Source: an uncultured Oscillospiraceae bacterium
GTDB taxonomy: Bacteria; Bacillota; Clostridia; Oscillospirales; Acutalibacteraceae
Direction of reading: 5' to 3'
Assembly: GCA_900554775.1 (NCBI GenBank)
Contig: USIK01000020.1
Location: 1-11,500, forward strand
Length of the DNA: 11,500 bases
The notes under the pieces were generated by a model. That model saw nothing but the letters and a program-made list of their open reading frames with translations. It was not told where the DNA came from and did no database searches. Position numbers and translations under genes: made by a program. Below, in pieces: positions 1 to 8,245 of this stretch; the stretch's first letter is position 1, and each line of letters opens with the position of its first letter.

Positions 1-793
1 TCAAGTAGTGTTCGTTAGTGCAACTCCGGGCGACTTCGAGCTTGAAAAAAGCCAAAACATCGCCGAACAAATTCTGCGCCCGACAGGCCTTTTAGACCCT
101 GAAATCACCGTAAAGCCCATCGAAGGTCAAGTTGACGATTTAGTAAGAGAAATAAACGAAAGATCGAAAAAAGGCGAAAAAACCTTGGTGACAACTCTGA
201 CCAAAAAAATGGCTGAAAGCCTGACTGAGTACCTGAAAGAAGTGGGCATAAAAGTAACTTACATTCACAGCGACGTGGACACAATCGAAAGAATGAAAAT
301 AGTAAAAGACCTGAGGACCGGCGTTATTGACGTCATCGTTGGAATAAATTTGCTGCGTGAAGGGCTTGACATTCCTGAAGTTTCATTCGTTGCAATTTTA
401 GACGCCGACAAACAAGGCTTCCTGCGCTCGGAGCGCTCGCTGATTCAAACTATCGGAAGGGCTGCAAGAAACGCACACGGCAAAGTCACGATGTATGCCG
501 ACGAAGTGACGCCTTCGATGGAATTTGCAATAAAAGAAACCGAAAGAAGAAGAAAAATCCAAAATGAATACAACATCAAGCATAATATAACGCCCAAAAC
601 CATCAAAAAAGGCATCTCGGAAATAATAGAAATTTCTGACAAAGTCTCTGAAATAGCCGCACCAGACCTTAGCAAAAAAGAAAAAGAAGAGCTAATTTTA
701 AAACTAACCAAAGAAATGAAACAAGCAGCAAAACTCCAGCAGTTTGAGCACGCAGCATTTTTAAGAGACGAAATAAAAAAGCTTGAAAAGTGA
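1..793 (+). CDS. uvrB: UvrABC system protein B (excinuclease subunit B), 3' part only
   Basis: This is the C-terminal 263 residues of UvrB, the damage-verifying helicase-like subunit of nucleotide excision repair that is loaded by UvrA and then recruits UvrC. The frame is open at the left edge (first full codon at base 2), so the first roughly 60% of the usual ~660-residue protein, including Walker A, lies outside the window. Visible motifs are the SATPG helicase motif (bases 17-31), the REGLDIPEV motif V region (about 356-382), the QTIGRAARN motif VI that binds ATP (446-472), and a C-terminal UVR domain (about 704-790) with the QFEHAAFLRDEI pattern that contacts UvrC. It ends with TGA at 791-793. 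A GTG at base 8 is only an internal valine and not a start. uvrA follows 8 bases later in the same operon. Confidence 0.97.
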   Translation, partial: QVVFVSATPGDFELEKSQNIAEQILRPTGLLDPEITVKPIEGQVDDLVREINERSKKGEKTLVTTLTKKMAESLTEYLKEVGIKVTYIHSDVDTIERMKIVKDLRTGVIDVIVGINLLREGLDIPEVSFVAILDADKQGFLRSERSLIQTIGRAARNAHGKVTMYADEVTPSMEFAIKETERRRKIQNEYNIKHNITPKTIKKGISEIIEISDKVSEIAAPDLSKKEKEELILKLTKEMKQAAKLQQFEHAAFLRDEIKKLEK

Positions 794-795
794 GG
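791..795 (+). promoter_or_regulatory. Ribosome binding site of uvrA
   Basis: TGAGG lies 6 bases before the ATG at 802 and overlaps the uvrB stop codon. The spacing supports ATG 802 as the uvrA start rather than the in-frame GTG at 790, which has no comparable site. The overlap implies translational coupling of uvrB and uvrA. Confidence 0.7.
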
Positions 796-801
796 TTTAA
801 A

Positions 802-3621
802 ATGGAAGAAAATATAGTAATCAAAGGAGCAAAGGTTCACAATTTAAAAAACGTGAGTTTGACAATACCGAGGGATAAATTCATAGTTTTCACAGGCGTT
901 TCGGGTTCGGGCAAGTCTTCGCTTGCTTTTGACACAATTTACGCCGAAGGCCAAAGAAGATACATGGAATCGCTTTCTTCATACGCAAGGCAGTTTTTGG
1001 GCCAAATGGATAAACCCGACGTCGAAAGCATCGACGGGCTTTCGCCAGCAATTTCAATCGACCAAAAATCAACTTCTAAAAACCCTCGCTCAACTGTGGG
1101 AACAATAACCGAAATTTACGACTACTTAAGGCTTCTTTACGCAAGGGTTGGCACGCCGCATTGCCCGATTTGCAAGAAAGAAATAACCCACCAAACTATC
1201 GACCAAATCACCGATAAAGTCCTAAGCTTTGGAAATGAAACGAAGATAATCGTTATGGCTCCTGTGGCAAGCGGCAAAAAAGGCGAGCACACAAAAGAAA
1301 TTGAAAGCGCAAAGAAAAATGGCTTTTCGAGAATAAGAATTGACGGCGAGATTAAGGATCTTTCGGAAGAAATTAAACTCGAAAAAAACAAAAAGCACAA
1401 CATTGAAATAGTAGTTGACAGGATTGTTATTAAAGAAGGAATTCGTTCGAGGCTTGCGGAATCAATCGAAACCGCTTCGAAACTTTCAGAAGGCAGGATT
1501 TTAATTGCAAATCTAAACGATAAAACCGAAACGATTTTCACTGAAAATTACGCCTGCCCCGACCACAACATAAGCATTGAAGAACTTGCGCCGAGAATGT
1601 TTTCGTTTAATAGCCCTTTCGGGGCGTGCAAAAAGTGCACCGGCCTTGGAATTTTCATGAAAGTTGACCCTGAGCTCGTTGTCCCGGACAAGACTAAATC
1701 GGTTCATCAAGGTGCAATAAAAGCCGCAGGGTGGTCGATGGAAGGAAACACGATTGCTAACATGTATTTCGATGCAATTGCTGAAAAATATGGTTTCTCG
1801 CTCGATACTCCTTTCTGCGATTTGCCGGAAAAAATCAAAAATATTTTGCTTTACGGCACCAATGGCGAAAAACTTAAGCTCGTTAGGAAGACAAGCCTCG
1901 GCGAAATGACTTACAAAAATTCATTTGAGGGAATCATCCCGAACCTTGAAAGAAGGTTCCGTGAAAGCAGCAGCGACTGGATTAAAAAAGAAATTGGATC
2001 TTTTATGAGGGAAATTCCTTGCTCGGATTGCGGCGGAAAAAGGCTTTCGCCTGAAGCTTTGGGGGTTACTATTTCGGGCGTTAACATCTCTGATTTTTGC
2101 GACAAAAACATCAGCGATGCGCTTGATTTCATAGAAAATCTAAATTTCACAGGAAGTGGCAAAAAAATCGCTATGCCGATTTTGAAAGAAATCAAAAAAA
2201 GGCTCAGCTTCCTTAAAAACGTTGGGCTTGAGTACCTTACGCTTTCGAGAAGCTCAGGGACTCTTTCAGGCGGCGAGAGCCAAAGAATAAGGCTCGCAAC
2301 TCAAATGGGTTCGGCGCTCATGGGCATTTTATACGTTCTTGATGAACCTAGCATCGGACTTCACCAAAGAGACAACGAAAAGCTCATCGACGCGATTAAA
2401 AGCCTGAAAGATCTTGGCAACACAGTCATCGTTGTTGAGCATGATGAAGACACGATGTATGCGGCAGACTATATAGTTGATGTTGGCCCAGGTTCGGGAA
2501 TTCATGGCGGAGAAATCGTTTGTGCGGGAACGGTTGACGAAATAAAAGCTTGCAAGAAATCAGTAACCGGGGATTACTTAAGCGGCAGGAAGAAAATTCC
2601 CGTTCCAGAAGAAAGAAGAAAAGGAAACGGAAAATTCCTGGAGGTTTTCGGCGCCAAACAAAATAACCTCAAAAACATTGATGTGAAAATTCCTTTGGGG
2701 ACTCTCACTGCCGTGACGGGTGTTTCAGGTTCGGGCAAATCAAGTTTAGTAAACGAAATTATTTTCAAAAACCTTTCGAAAGTTCTCAATCGCTCGAAAG
2801 AAATTCCAGGAAAATTCGAAAGCATGAAAGGAATTGAAAACCTCGATAAAGTTATTGATATAAGCCAATCGCCGATCGGAAGAACTCCTCGCTCAAACCC
2901 TGCAACTTACACCGGCGTTTTTGACGAAATTCGCAAACTTTTTTCAAACACAAACGACGCAAAAGAAAAAGGGTTTTCAAGCGGCAGATTTTCGTTTAAT
3001 GTTAAGGGCGGAAGGTGCGAGGCATGCCAGGGCGAAGGCATCATGAAAATTGAGATGCATTTCCTTTCGGATATATACGTTCCTTGCGAAATTTGCAAAG
3101 GCAAACGATATAACCATGAGACGCTCGAAGTTAAATACAAGGGCAAAAATATTTATGAAATTTTAGAAATGACCGCCGAAGAAGCGCTTCCGTTTTTCGA
3201 GAATATTCCTGCGATAAAAAGAAAAGTTCAGTGCCTTTGCGATGTAGGCCTTGGCTACATCAAGCTCGGGCAGCCTTCAACCACCCTTTCAGGCGGCGAA
3301 GCGCAAAGGGTTAAGCTTGCGACCGAACTTTCAAAACGTTCAACTGGCAAGACTTTTTACATTTTAGATGAGCCAACCACAGGCCTTCACATCGCAGATG
3401 TTCACAAATTAATTGAAGTCATTCAAAAGCTAGTAAGCATGGGCAACACCGCGCTTGTGATTGAGCATAACCTTGATGTTATAAAAAGCTGCGATTATAT
3501 TATCGACATCGGCCCCGAGGGCGGCGAAAAAGGCGGCGAAATCATAGCAACTGGCACACCTGAAGAAATTTCGAAAATTAAAAAATCTTACACAGGCAAT
3601 TTTTTGAAAAAACTTTTATAA
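802..3621 (+). CDS. uvrA: UvrABC system protein A (excinuclease ATPase subunit)
   Basis: UvrA is the dimeric ABC-type ATPase that finds DNA lesions and loads UvrB. The 939 residues match the family's usual ~940. Starting at ATG 802, the first nucleotide-binding domain has Walker A GVSGSGKS (32-39), signature LSGGES (488-493) and Walker B ending in D514-E515. The second has Walker A at about 640-647, LSGGEAQ (829-835) and D856-E857. The UvrB-interaction region holds CPIC and QT motifs near residues 120-135. The first zinc module is C252-x2-H255 with C276-x2-C279, so one ligand is His instead of the textbook Cys. From memory such CPEH/CPDH forms occur in other Firmicutes. The second zinc module (C739, C742, C762, C765) is canonical four-cysteine. 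The PRSNPATYTG segment needed for DNA binding is present. It is co-transcribed with uvrB, and transcription probably ends at the hairpin 10 bases after the stop. Confidence 0.98.
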   Translation: MEENIVIKGAKVHNLKNVSLTIPRDKFIVFTGVSGSGKSSLAFDTIYAEGQRRYMESLSSYARQFLGQMDKPDVESIDGLSPAISIDQKSTSKNPRSTVGTITEIYDYLRLLYARVGTPHCPICKKEITHQTIDQITDKVLSFGNETKIIVMAPVASGKKGEHTKEIESAKKNGFSRIRIDGEIKDLSEEIKLEKNKKHNIEIVVDRIVIKEGIRSRLAESIETASKLSEGRILIANLNDKTETIFTENYACPDHNISIEELAPRMFSFNSPFGACKKCTGLGIFMKVDPELVVPDKTKSVHQGAIKAAGWSMEGNTIANMYFDAIAEKYGFSLDTPFCDLPEKIKNILLYGTNGEKLKLVRKTSLGEMTYKNSFEGIIPNLERRFRESSSDWIKKEIGSFMREIPCSDCGGKRLSPEALGVTISGVNISDFCDKNISDALDFIENLNFTGSGKKIAMPILKEIKKRLSFLKNVGLEYLTLSRSSGTLSGGESQRIRLATQMGSALMGILYVLDEPSIGLHQRDNEKLIDAIKSLKDLGNTVIVVEHDEDTMYAADYIVDVGPGSGIHGGEIVCAGTVDEIKACKKSVTGDYLSGRKKIPVPEERRKGNGKFLEVFGAKQNNLKNIDVKIPLGTLTAVTGVSGSGKSSLVNEIIFKNLSKVLNRSKEIPGKFESMKGIENLDKVIDISQSPIGRTPRSNPATYTGVFDEIRKLFSNTNDAKEKGFSSGRFSFNVKGGRCEACQGEGIMKIEMHFLSDIYVPCEICKGKRYNHETLEVKYKGKNIYEILEMTAEEALPFFENIPAIKRKVQCLCDVGLGYIKLGQPSTTLSGGEAQRVKLATELSKRSTGKTFYILDEPTTGLHIADVHKLIEVIQKLVSMGNTALVIEHNLDVIKSCDYIIDIGPEGGEKGGEIIATGTPEEISKIKKSYTGNFLKKLL

Positions 3622-3631
3622 AAAATGAAAC

Positions 3632-3662
3632 CCACCCGTTTAAAGCGGGTGGATATTTATTT
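3632..3662. terminator. Shared terminator between convergent uvrA and typA
   Basis: CCACCCG (3632-3638) and CGGGTGG (3646-3652) form a GC-rich 7-bp stem around a 7-base loop. On the minus strand the hairpin is followed by a strong T run (the complement of the A-rich 3621-3628), which suits typA. On the plus strand the tail is the weaker ATATTTATTT, suiting uvrA. The 42 bases between the two convergent stop codons contain nothing else. The bidirectional reading is inferred from the structure. Confidence 0.85.
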
Positions 3663-3663
3663 G

Positions 3664-5475
3664 CTATTTCACTTTACTTCTGAGCCTCAAGGTTTTATCG
3701 AGAATTCTTTTTCTGATTCTAAGCGACTTAGGAGTTACTTCCAAAAGTTCGTCATCATCAATGAATTCAATTGATTGCTCTAAGCTGAGGTTCGTGTGAG
3801 GAGTCAATTTCAACGCTTCGTCAGAACCCGAAGCGCGCATGTTAGTTACATGTTTCTTTTTGCAAACGTTAACCGTGATGTCCTCGGCTTTAGGCGTCGA
3901 GCCAACAACCATTCCTTCATAAACTTCAACGCCAGGCCCAATGAAAAGTTTGCCTCTGTCTTGAGCTGCGAAAAGGCCGTAACCCGTGCTGACGCCTGTT
4001 TCATGAGCGACAAGCGAGCCATGATGACGCTGGACGATTTCGCCTTTGTAAGGTTCATAGCCGTCAAAAAGCTGATTGATAACACCTTTTCCGTTCGTGT
4101 CGGTCAAAAATTCAGATCTATAACCGATAATTCCTCTTGAAGGAACTCTGAACTCAAGCAGAGTCATTCCGCCATCTTTAGGAGACATGTTAGTCATGTC
4201 GGCTTTTCTTGCGCCAATTTTCTCAATAACTGTTCCAACATAACTTTCAGGAACTTCAACCGATAAAATTTCCATTGGCTCGCAAAGGACACCGTCAATT
4301 TCCTTCATAATAACTTGCGGTTTCGAAACTTGGAACTCATAGCCTTCTCTTCTCATGGTTTCAATCAAAATCGAAAGATGAAGCTCGCCACGGCCCGAAA
4401 CTTTGAAAGTGTCAGCGGAATCGGTTTCTTCAACCCTCATCGAAACGTTTGTTTCAACTTCTTTGAAAAGCCTGTCCCTAATGTTCCTTGAAGTAACAAA
4501 CTTGCCTTCTCTTCCGGCAAACGGGCTGTTGTTTACCATGAAATTCATCGCAACTGTCGGCTCGTCGATTTTAACAAACGGAAGCGGCTCGACTTTTTCC
4601 GGGCTGCAAAGAGTCTCGCCAATATTAAGCCCCGGAACGCCTGAAACTGAAATTATTTCACACGCCGAAGCTGAGTCTGCCTCATCTCTTTTAAGGCCTT
4701 CGATCTTATAAATCTTGCCTATTTTAACGTTTTTAGTCTCATTTTCAGAAATGCACTCAACAACAGCTTCGCCCGTTGAAACGGTACCTCTTTCAACCCT
4801 TCCAACGCCGATTCTTCCAACGTAATCGTCATAATCAATATTGGAAATAAGAATCTGCAAAGGGCCGTTAGCGTCGCCGCTCGGAGCGGGGACTTCTTTT
4901 ATATTCGTTTCGAAAAGAGGCCTTAAATCTTTCGCTTCGTCGCCTTTATTCAAAAATGCGTAACCTTGTCTTCCGGAAGCATAAACAACCGGAAAATCAA
5001 TCTGGTCATCATCAGCGCCGAGCTCGATGAAAAGATCAATAACCTCGTCAATAACTTCATCAGGGCGGGCGTTTTCTCTGTCAATTTTATTAATAACAAC
5101 AATCGGTTTCTTGTTTAACTTAAGAGCTTTTTGCAAAACGAATCTTGTTTGCGGCATGCAGCCTTCAAAAGCATCAACCAGCAAAACAACGCCATCAACC
5201 ATCATTAAAATTCTTTCAACTTCCCCGCCGAAATCAGCGTGGCCTGGGGTGTCAACGATATTTATTTTAATATCATCGTAAAAAACCGATGTATTTTTCG
5301 AAAGAATCGTGATCCCTCTTTCTCTTTCGAGGTCGCCGGAATCCATAACCCTTTCCGCAACGCTTTCATTTGTTCTAAAAGTTCCGCTTTGCTTAAGCAT
5401 CTGGTCAACCAAAGTGGTTTTGCCGTGGTCAACGTGTGCTATAATCGCAACGTTCCTCAATTTACTATCTGACAT
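3664..5475 (-). CDS. typA: Translational GTPase TypA/BipA
   Basis: TypA (BipA) is an EF-G-like ribosome-binding GTPase involved in 50S assembly and stress or cold adaptation. The 603-residue length is typical. The GTPase domain is intact: P-loop AHVDHGKT (13-20), switch I ERERGITI (50-57), DTPGH (75-79) and NKID (129-132). A beta-barrel domain follows (about 200-290), then EF-G-like domains with the SGRGELHLSILIETMRREG stretch, and the BipA-specific C-terminal domain with a basic end (RIRKRILDKTLRLRSKVK). The start is ATG at 5475, with a perfect AAGGAGG 10 bases upstream (5486-5492). The gene is last in the der-plsY-phosphatase-typA run, 20 bases after the phosphatase stop. It converges on uvrA across a shared terminator. 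No key residue appears to be missing. Confidence 0.98.
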   Translation of the reverse strand: MSDSKLRNVAIIAHVDHGKTTLVDQMLKQSGTFRTNESVAERVMDSGDLERERGITILSKNTSVFYDDIKINIVDTPGHADFGGEVERILMMVDGVVLLVDAFEGCMPQTRFVLQKALKLNKKPIVVINKIDRENARPDEVIDEVIDLFIELGADDDQIDFPVVYASGRQGYAFLNKGDEAKDLRPLFETNIKEVPAPSGDANGPLQILISNIDYDDYVGRIGVGRVERGTVSTGEAVVECISENETKNVKIGKIYKIEGLKRDEADSASACEIISVSGVPGLNIGETLCSPEKVEPLPFVKIDEPTVAMNFMVNNSPFAGREGKFVTSRNIRDRLFKEVETNVSMRVEETDSADTFKVSGRGELHLSILIETMRREGYEFQVSKPQVIMKEIDGVLCEPMEILSVEVPESYVGTVIEKIGARKADMTNMSPKDGGMTLLEFRVPSRGIIGYRSEFLTDTNGKGVINQLFDGYEPYKGEIVQRHHGSLVAHETGVSTGYGLFAAQDRGKLFIGPGVEVYEGMVVGSTPKAEDITVNVCKKKHVTNMRASGSDEALKLTPHTNLSLEQSIEFIDDDELLEVTPKSLRIRKRILDKTLRLRSKVK

Positions 5476-5495
5476 TTAAAATTTTCCTCCTTGTT

Positions 5496-6158
5496 TTATT
5501 TGCTTTCTATTAAATCTTTAAATTTTCCGCTAATTTTATTTTCCGCGCCCTCAGGCACTTTCCCGAAAACCTCAGCAACTCTGTCTCTCATCCAAAGGCT
5601 CGGCATAATTCTGATCGAATAGCCGCAACCGTTGTCAACGATCCAATCGAAAAAGTCAGCCCTCGGGATGCCATAAGTTGCTAAAATGCTCATAATAACG
5701 CCACCATGAGTAAAAATATTCGCACTGCTCACGCCTTGGCTAATCATAGAATAAACAATCGACTCAAAACACTCGCAAATTCTTTTCCCGAAATCTTGCG
5801 CACTTTCGCCACTTGGGATCGTCCCTTGGCGGCCGCTTTTAATCCACTCCGAGTATTCTTTATCTTCAAGAAGTTCCGCAGGAGTTTTTCCTTCCCATTT
5901 TCCGAAATTCCATTCTTTAAGGCCGTCAATAATCTGCGGTTTAACGCCAGGGTACAAAACCTCGCACGTTTGGACGCACCTTTTAAGCGGGCTGCTAAGG
6001 TAAATTTCTGCCTTTGGGTAATCATGCTTTTCTCTGAGATCGAGAAGTTTTTTCTTGCCTTCGTCGCAAATGGGAATATCAGTCGCTCCAGCATAAGCCC
6101 CGCTGAGATTAGCTTCCGTCATGCCGTGACGTATTAAATTTATGGTGTATGATTTCAT
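5496..6158 (-). CDS. Histidine phosphatase superfamily protein (phosphoglycerate mutase-like), substrate unknown
   Basis: This 220-residue protein belongs to the histidine phosphatase (branch 1, cofactor-dependent phosphoglycerate mutase-like) family. LIRHGMTEAN near the start carries the catalytic R10-H11-G12, where the histidine is transiently phosphorylated. R60 in SSPLKRC, E82 in LKEWNFGKWEG and H151 in FTHGG complete the usual pocket. The FGxWEGK and SGES elements resemble the CobC/GpmB subgroup, which includes alpha-ribazole phosphatases and many sugar-phosphate phosphatases. Without cobalamin genes nearby I do not assign a substrate. There is no signal peptide or membrane segment, so it should be cytosolic. 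Its ATG lies one base after the plsY stop, with GGTGA (6165-6169) inside the plsY end, indicating tight translational coupling. The typA ribosome site follows directly after its stop. Confidence 0.9.
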   Translation of the reverse strand: MKSYTINLIRHGMTEANLSGAYAGATDIPICDEGKKKLLDLREKHDYPKAEIYLSSPLKRCVQTCEVLYPGVKPQIIDGLKEWNFGKWEGKTPAELLEDKEYSEWIKSGRQGTIPSGESAQDFGKRICECFESIVYSMISQGVSSANIFTHGGVIMSILATYGIPRADFFDWIVDNGCGYSIRIMPSLWMRDRVAEVFGKVPEGAENKISGKFKDLIESK

Positions 6159-6159
6159 A

Positions 6160-6840
6160 TTAATTCACCTTATTAACTGAAATTTTCTTTTCCGTGCCGT
6201 TTAAAATTCGAACTATGTTGCTCTTGTGCTTGATAATCACAATTAGGCCCATCACAGAAGAAAAAGCCACTGAAACAATAACTTCCGCAGTTGAAGCAGT
6301 CAAATAGCTAACAATAAAGCTGGCTATCGGGAAGCTCATCGCTGCGCAAATTGACGCAATCGAAACGACTTTAGTGCACGCAAAAACAATCAAAAACACG
6401 CTGATAAGAATCAAAAACACGCGCCAATCAATCAAAAGAGAAGAAGCCCAAGCCGTTAAAATTCCTTTGCCACCCCTGAAGTCAAAAAAGCAAGGGTAAA
6501 CATGCCCCAAAATGCACATCAAAGCTGCCACATAAGCGAAAATTTTGATGGTCAAAAGCGAAGAATCCGTGATGTAATCCATCGAAGCGATTTTTATTCC
6601 CAAAAACACCGCCAAAACCCCTTTGGTGAAGTCTCCGACAAAAGCTAAAATAGCAACCTTTTTGCCCATCGTTCTGAGCGCATTCGTGAACCCCGCATTG
6701 CCGCTGCCGAGGTTCCTGATGTCTTCTTTTATTCCCAAAAATTTCGTAGCAACAATCGAGGAGTTTATCCCCCCGATAAGATAAGCCAAAACCATGTTAA
6801 ACAATAGCGGTAACCAATATTTTGCTAAAAATTCAAACAT
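6160..6840 (-). CDS. plsY: Glycerol-3-phosphate acyltransferase PlsY (acyl-phosphate dependent)
   Basis: PlsY is the integral membrane enzyme that moves an acyl group from acyl-phosphate (made by PlsX) to sn-glycerol-3-phosphate, the first step of phospholipid synthesis. All three conserved cytoplasmic motifs are visible in the 226-residue product: GSGNAGFTN (45-53, usually GSGNPGATN), GHVYPCFFDFRGGKG (112-126) with the glycine-rich phosphate-binding stretch, and KHKSNIVRILNGTEKK (204-219). Hydrophobic segments at about 8-25, 62-83, 97-118, 140-158, 160-182 and 186-203 fit a multi-pass protein. ATG 6840 is chosen over an in-frame TTG at 6855 because GGGAG sits 8 bases before the ATG and would be inside the longer version. 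The gene lies 17 bases after the der stop and 1 base before the phosphatase start. plsX is not in the window. Confidence 0.95.
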   Translation of the reverse strand: MFEFLAKYWLPLLFNMVLAYLIGGINSSIVATKFLGIKEDIRNLGSGNAGFTNALRTMGKKVAILAFVGDFTKGVLAVFLGIKIASMDYITDSSLLTIKIFAYVAALMCILGHVYPCFFDFRGGKGILTAWASSLLIDWRVFLILISVFLIVFACTKVVSIASICAAMSFPIASFIVSYLTASTAEVIVSVAFSSVMGLIVIIKHKSNIVRILNGTEKKISVNKVN

Positions 6841-6848
6841 CAATGCTT

Positions 6849-6853
6849 CTCCC
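6849..6853 (-). promoter_or_regulatory. Ribosome binding site of plsY (decides the start)
   Basis: GGGAG ends 8 bases before ATG 6840, in the short gap after the der stop. It would be coding if translation began at TTG 6855, so it argues for the ATG. Confidence 0.65.
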
Positions 6854-6857
6854 AACT

Positions 6858-8198
6858 TTATATTTTAGGTTCAAAACTATTTTCGCCCTTTTCTCTTATC
6901 ACAAAATGTATAGGTGTTCCAACAAAACCAAAAGTTTCCCTAAGGTTATTTTCGATATAATGCTGGTAAGAAAAATGGAACAATTCCGCTTTATTCACAA
7001 AAAATACGAATGTTGGTGGCTTTACGCTAACTTGAGTCATGTAATAAATCTTGAGTTTTTTGCCTTTATGACTCGGCGGAGGAGTTTTCACGACTGCCCT
7101 TGAAAGAACCTCGTTCAAAACACCCGTTGAAACTCTCATTGAATTGTACTCACTTACTTTGTTTATAAGCTCGAATAAATCTTCGATGCGTTGACCTGTT
7201 TTAGCAGAAATAAACAAAACAGGAGCATAAGACATAAAATTAAATTTCTCTTTGATTTTTCTTTTGTAATTTTCCAAAGTTTTGGTCTCTTTTGCAATCG
7301 CGTCCCACTTGTTAACCGCAATGATACAAGCTTTCCCAGCTTCATGCGCAAGTCCAGCAACTTTGGTGTCCTGCTCGGTCGCACCTTCTTTAGCATCAAT
7401 CATAATAACGCAAACATCAGAACGTTCAATCGCCATTCCAGCGCGAATCACACTGTATTTTTCGACCTTTTCGCTAACTTTGCTGCGCCTTCTGATTCCC
7501 GCGGTATCAATAAAATTATATTTACCGTGATTATTAATCACTGTACTGTCAATCGTGTCCCTCGTTGTGCCCGCGATGTCAGAAACAATGCTTCTTTCGC
7601 TTCCAGAAATGCGATTAATAAGCGAAGATTTTCCAACGTTAGGCTTCCCGATGACCGCAACCGAAATATAACTTTCGTCATCAGAGGCATTGCTTTCTGG
7701 CAAATATTTAAAAACTTCATCAAGCAAATCGCCTGTTCCGTGACCATGAACCGACGAAACTGCTATAGGTTCACCAAGGCCTAAATTATAAAATTCATAC
7801 AAATTATAGTTTTCATTTCCAACTTTATCAAGCTTATTAACACAAACAATAACAGGTTTGCCGGATCTTTTCAGAACATTGGCAATTTCTTCATCGCCCA
7901 AAGCCATTCCAACTTTTCCGTCAACAACAAAAACTATGACGTCTGCAACGTCCATTGCGATTTCAGCTTGAGATTTAATAGCCTTTGAAATAATATCTTC
8001 CGCACCGCTTATTTCGATTCCTCCGGTATCAATAAGAGAAATTTTTCTACCTCTCCACTCGCATTCCGAATAAACCCTGTCGCGCGTAACTCCCGGCATA
8101 TCATCTACAATAGATACTCTTTTGCCGCTTAATTTATTGAAAAGTGTAGATTTGCCAACATTTGGCCTGCCAACAAAAGCTACAACTGGTTTTGACAT
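6858..8198 (-). CDS. der: Ribosome biogenesis GTPase Der (EngA)
   Basis: Der is the essential double-GTPase that helps mature the 50S subunit. The 446-residue product has two complete G domains in tandem. G domain 1 has GRPNVGKS (10-17), DTGG (57-60) and NKLD (121-124). G domain 2 has GKPNVGKS (184-191), DTAG (231-234) and NKWD (296-299), with SAKTG further on. The C-terminal KH-like domain contains KLKIYYMTQVSVKPPTFVFF and the PIHFVIR ending typical of the family. Start choice: ATG 8198 has GGAAGGG 5 bases upstream. An in-frame ATG at 8216 has no such site and would add MKGRVK. The gene begins a closely spaced run with plsY, the phosphatase and typA. A hairpin and a candidate terminator lie between it and rpmF, and no convincing own promoter was found. 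Confidence 0.97.
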   Translation of the reverse strand: MSKPVVAFVGRPNVGKSTLFNKLSGKRVSIVDDMPGVTRDRVYSECEWRGRKISLIDTGGIEISGAEDIISKAIKSQAEIAMDVADVIVFVVDGKVGMALGDEEIANVLKRSGKPVIVCVNKLDKVGNENYNLYEFYNLGLGEPIAVSSVHGHGTGDLLDEVFKYLPESNASDDESYISVAVIGKPNVGKSSLINRISGSERSIVSDIAGTTRDTIDSTVINNHGKYNFIDTAGIRRRSKVSEKVEKYSVIRAGMAIERSDVCVIMIDAKEGATEQDTKVAGLAHEAGKACIIAVNKWDAIAKETKTLENYKRKIKEKFNFMSYAPVLFISAKTGQRIEDLFELINKVSEYNSMRVSTGVLNEVLSRAVVKTPPPSHKGKKLKIYYMTQVSVKPPTFVFFVNKAELFHFSYQHYIENNLRETFGFVGTPIHFVIREKGENSFEPKI

Positions 8199-8203
8199 TT
8201 TTA

Positions 8204-8210
8204 CCCTTCC
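8204..8210 (-). promoter_or_regulatory. Ribosome binding site of der (decides the start)
   Basis: GGAAGGG lies 5 bases before ATG 8198. The upstream in-frame ATG at 8216 has no purine-rich site in front of it, so the shorter Der (MSKPVVAFVG start) is preferred. Confidence 0.65.
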
Positions 8211-8219
8211 TTTCATGCG

Positions 8220-8245
8220 TAAAACTGCTTTTGAAAGCAGCTTTA
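8220..8245 (-). promoter_or_regulatory. Hairpin in the der leader
   Basis: CTGCTT (8225-8230) pairs with AAGCAG (8235-8240) around the loop positions 8231-8234. After one A·C mismatch, TAAA (8220-8223) pairs with TTTA (8242-8245). It lies about 10 bases upstream of the der ribosome site. There is no T run behind it in either direction, so it is not a terminator. A role in mRNA processing, 5'-end stability or control of der translation is possible but unproven. Confidence 0.4.

Noticed and set aside
790..801. Longer UvrA starting at GTG 790
   Set aside because: It would place the ribosome site inside the coding sequence and add MRFK, whereas ATG 802 has TGAGG at good spacing and gives the normal N-terminus.
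7191..7784. Long open frame on the plus strand opposite der
   Set aside because: It is an antisense shadow of the well-conserved Der coding sequence, has no ribosome site and encodes no recognisable domain. The same holds for open frames opposite uvrA, typA and the phosphatase gene.
8199..8216. Longer Der starting at ATG 8216
   Set aside because: No ribosome site precedes it. GGAAGGG lies at 5 bases from ATG 8198, and the shorter form has the normal family N-terminus.
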